Below are positions 62,266 to 64,000 of a stretch of DNA of 64,000 nucleotides, piece by piece (the stretch's first letter is position 1; every line of letters starts with the position of its first letter). The stretch lies in contig JANYHT010000016.1 of assembly GCA_025358925.1 (NCBI GenBank), forward strand, positions 93,691-157,690, given 5' to 3'. Position numbers and translations under genes: made by a program. Below the pieces are notes generated by a model. That model saw nothing but the letters and a program-made list of their open reading frames with translations, did not search any database and was not told the origin of the DNA. Source of the stretch: Gemmatimonadaceae bacterium (GTDB lineage: Bacteria > Gemmatimonadota > Gemmatimonadetes > Gemmatimonadales > Gemmatimonadaceae).

Positions 62266-63314
62266 GTGACGCTAAGCTCCCCTCGCAGATGATTCGCTAG
62301 GCCGGTTGCCCCGCGATGTTCGACATTGCGCGATGCGGCACGGTTCGCCGCGGCCATCGCATCCGTCAACATATCACCAGCGAGCAGTCTTGAGAAATGG
62401 GTTGCGCCCCAAACGTCACCGCAGCCAGTCGGATCTCCCGGTCCGTCAATTCGAGGCGGCACCGAGGGGATGAGCGCGGTGCGTACGGCACCAAAGGCCC
62501 CTGCGCCGCCGCGAGAACTCGTGGAGAGACTTGATGTGGTGCCACCGCGCGCGGGGAGATCGGACAGTTTTTCAAATCCCGGCGCTGCGACATACACGGC
62601 GCCCCGTTTTCCGAGCGTCACGCAAAGGCACGAACAGCCAGCGGCCATCGCCGTGGCAGCCAATGCGAGCGGATCCGGCGCCATCATCGCGAGTTCGTCT
62701 TCGTTGACCTGCAAGACATCAAAACATCCGCACCACGACGCGACGTCGGACAGCGGGCGCGCAATGCGCAGCCCATCGGGTTGCACGGAGTATACGAGCA
62801 TATGGAGATCACAATACATTGGTCCCGCAAACTGCGCGCGCAATAGCTGCGTGGTTTCGAGGTCGAGCTCCCACCCACTCAAAAAGTTGATGTAGAGCGC
62901 GTCTAAGTGCGCCGCTTCAACGGCGGTCTTGAGACCAAGCCATGTCCAAGCGGGAACGCCTCCCGAAAGGAATTCACTGCGCCGCTCGTCATCGAGATAT
63001 CGTAACTCCACGCGATTGTTCGGCACGTGCACTTCAATCAGTGCGGCATCGGCCGCCATGTGCTTCAGTGAGCGACAATACGCCCTCGCGCTCTCAGCGA
63101 GATCAAACCCAATCTTGATGATGGGCACTATCTCCCAGTCGTCGCTGAGGGCCGCATCGAGTCCACTTAGCGCGTACGTGATGCCACCCCATTCCTGCAT
63201 GGGCACGTCGCGTTTATCTCGACCATAAATCACGTCCCACACGATGGAGCCGATGACACCCACTCGGCGTTTCCGTGTGACCGACGTTGCCGTTGGCGAC
63301 AACGACACGCTCAC
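62262..63314 (-). CDS. PfkB-family carbohydrate kinase
   Basis: The 350-residue ribokinase-like protein has VGVIGSIVWDVIYGRDK and WGGITYALSGLDAALSDDW at the N-terminus and the anion-hole/catalytic motif DPTGCGDVWGATHFSRLL, in which GAGD is GCGD. It phosphorylates a sugar or nucleoside; the substrate is unknown. It overlaps the ROK kinase gene by 4 bases and the ATPase gene by 4 bases. Confidence 0.87.
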   Translation of the reverse strand: MSVSLSPTATSVTRKRRVGVIGSIVWDVIYGRDKRDVPMQEWGGITYALSGLDAALSDDWEIVPIIKIGFDLAESARAYCRSLKHMAADAALIEVHVPNNRVELRYLDDERRSEFLSGGVPAWTWLGLKTAVEAAHLDALYINFLSGWELDLETTQLLRAQFAGPMYCDLHMLVYSVQPDGLRIARPLSDVASWCGCFDVLQVNEDELAMMAPDPLALAATAMAAGCSCLCVTLGKRGAVYVAAPGFEKLSDLPARGGTTSSLSTSSRGGAGAFGAVRTALIPSVPPRIDGPGDPTGCGDVWGATHFSRLLAGDMLTDAMAAANRAASRNVEHRGATGLANHLRGELSVT

Positions 63315-64000
63315 GAATCCATCTGCGCTCGGAACGCGGCCACCGCACCAACGACGCCCGCCGTTCCCGGCAGCTCACCGGGCACGATACGCACGGCTTG
63401 CACCGCCGGTCGGAATGCGCGACGACGCACTTCCATGCGTAGCGGTTCGAAGAGCGCTTCGCCGGCCAACGTCACCCCGCCTGCGATCACCACAACATCA
63501 GGATTAAAAATATTCAGCAAGTTGGCGATGCCGGTGCCTAAAAACCGCGCGGTGTCGCGTACGACTTCGCGTGCGATGACATCACCTCGCGACGCGGCGT
63601 CATAGACTGTTTGTGCCGTGATACGCGACACGTCGCCATCCACCATCTCGGGCAGCATCGACGGTTGATCAAACGCCAACGCTTCTCGCGCACGCTCCGC
63701 GATCGCAGGGCCAGAGGCATATGCTTCGAGACAGCCATAGTTACCGCAGCCGCATCGTCGGCCTGTTTGATCGATGGTGATATGCCCGAGCTCACCCGCC
63801 ATATCGCTCGAACCATGATACAACTTGCCGTCGAGGATTAATCCGCCACCAATGCCCGTGCCGATGGTGATGCCCACCACGTTGCGTCCTCCGCGCGCGG
63901 CACCGATCCACCATTCGCCGTACGTCGCGCAATTCGCGTCATTGTCGATGGCCGCGGGCAGCCCAGTCAGTGCGGCCATGCGATCTCGCAGCGGCACGTT
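63311..64000 (-). CDS. ROK-family sugar kinase, 5' end outside window
   Basis: About 229 C-terminal residues of a ROK kinase: GITIGTGIGGGLILDGKLYH, GELGHITIDQTGRRC with the zinc motif CGCGNYGCLEAYASG, and a catalytic Asp in AIDNDANCATYGEW. Most glucokinase-type ROK proteins are 300-320 residues, so roughly 80-90 are missing at the right edge. It is the first gene seen of the long minus-strand operon running down to 56558. Confidence 0.93.
   Translation of the reverse strand, partial: NVPLRDRMAALTGLPAAIDNDANCATYGEWWIGAARGGRNVVGITIGTGIGGGLILDGKLYHGSSDMAGELGHITIDQTGRRCGCGNYGCLEAYASGPAIAERAREALAFDQPSMLPEMVDGDVSRITAQTVYDAASRGDVIAREVVRDTARFLGTGIANLLNIFNPDVVVIAGGVTLAGEALFEPLRMEVRRRAFRPAVQAVRIVPGELPGTAGVVGAVAAFRAQMDS

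Overview
The window is a 64 kb stretch of a GC-rich, diderm, free-living bacterium. Outer-membrane receptors, TolC-type channels, lipoproteins, Tat export and Gly-rich surface proteins all point to a Gram-negative envelope. The gene families and the repeated 4-bp stop/start overlaps are what I would expect of a Gemmatimonadota genome, but that assignment is inference from style and gene content; no rRNA gene is present to fix it. Both window edges cut a gene: rplS on the left and a ROK-family sugar kinase on the right.

Left part (1-25,300). The end of rplS is followed by rnhB and a dienoyl-CoA-reductase-like SDR. Next come an OmpA/Pal-like lipoprotein with two CRP/FNR-type palindromes upstream, a glycosyltransferase/deacetylase/glycosyltransferase module, tRNA-Lys, an MscS channel, and a NarL-type two-component pair. 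A PAP2 phosphatase, two convergent lytic transglycosylases, moaC, holB and a two-gene membrane/His-rich unit follow. The most unusual stretch is 18,742-19,725. There a SAM-II riboswitch with its own intrinsic terminator precedes a metY gene whose reading is lost after about 130 codons and runs straight into the last ~154 codons of homoserine dehydrogenase in another frame, so the methionine operon looks collapsed by an internal deletion. purK, purE and a rhodanese form an operon behind it, and then an APC permease and a MOSC protein follow.

Middle part (25,300-43,300). A six-gene minus-strand operon encodes a TolC/adaptor/RND efflux pump, a PepSY protein and an OmpR-type two-component system. 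It is followed by a Tat-exported amidase, an unknown small protein, tRNA-Asn with a clear terminator, and uvrA. Divergent to these lie an ABC exporter, a PP2C phosphatase and a small ORF, which converge on an HD-domain phosphohydrolase.

Right part (43,300-64,000). A very large TonB-dependent receptor ending in poly-Gly is followed by a secreted Gly-rich protein. Then come pckA, an orphan receiver, a matrixin-type protease with a small barrel protein, a Cys/His-rich small protein with a ZnuD-like TonB receptor, and nfo. A long, tightly coupled minus-strand operon closes the window: ROK kinase, PfkB kinase, a STAS/GHKL ATPase, a STAS-like protein, a small molybdopterin-binding-domain-like protein, a cystathionine-gamma-synthase-fold protein that lacks its PLP lysine, ftsE, ftsX and an EnvC-like degenerate LytM protein. 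Together these link envelope growth and division with a possible partner-switch regulator. I saw no CRISPR array, insertion sequence, phage gene or rRNA gene.
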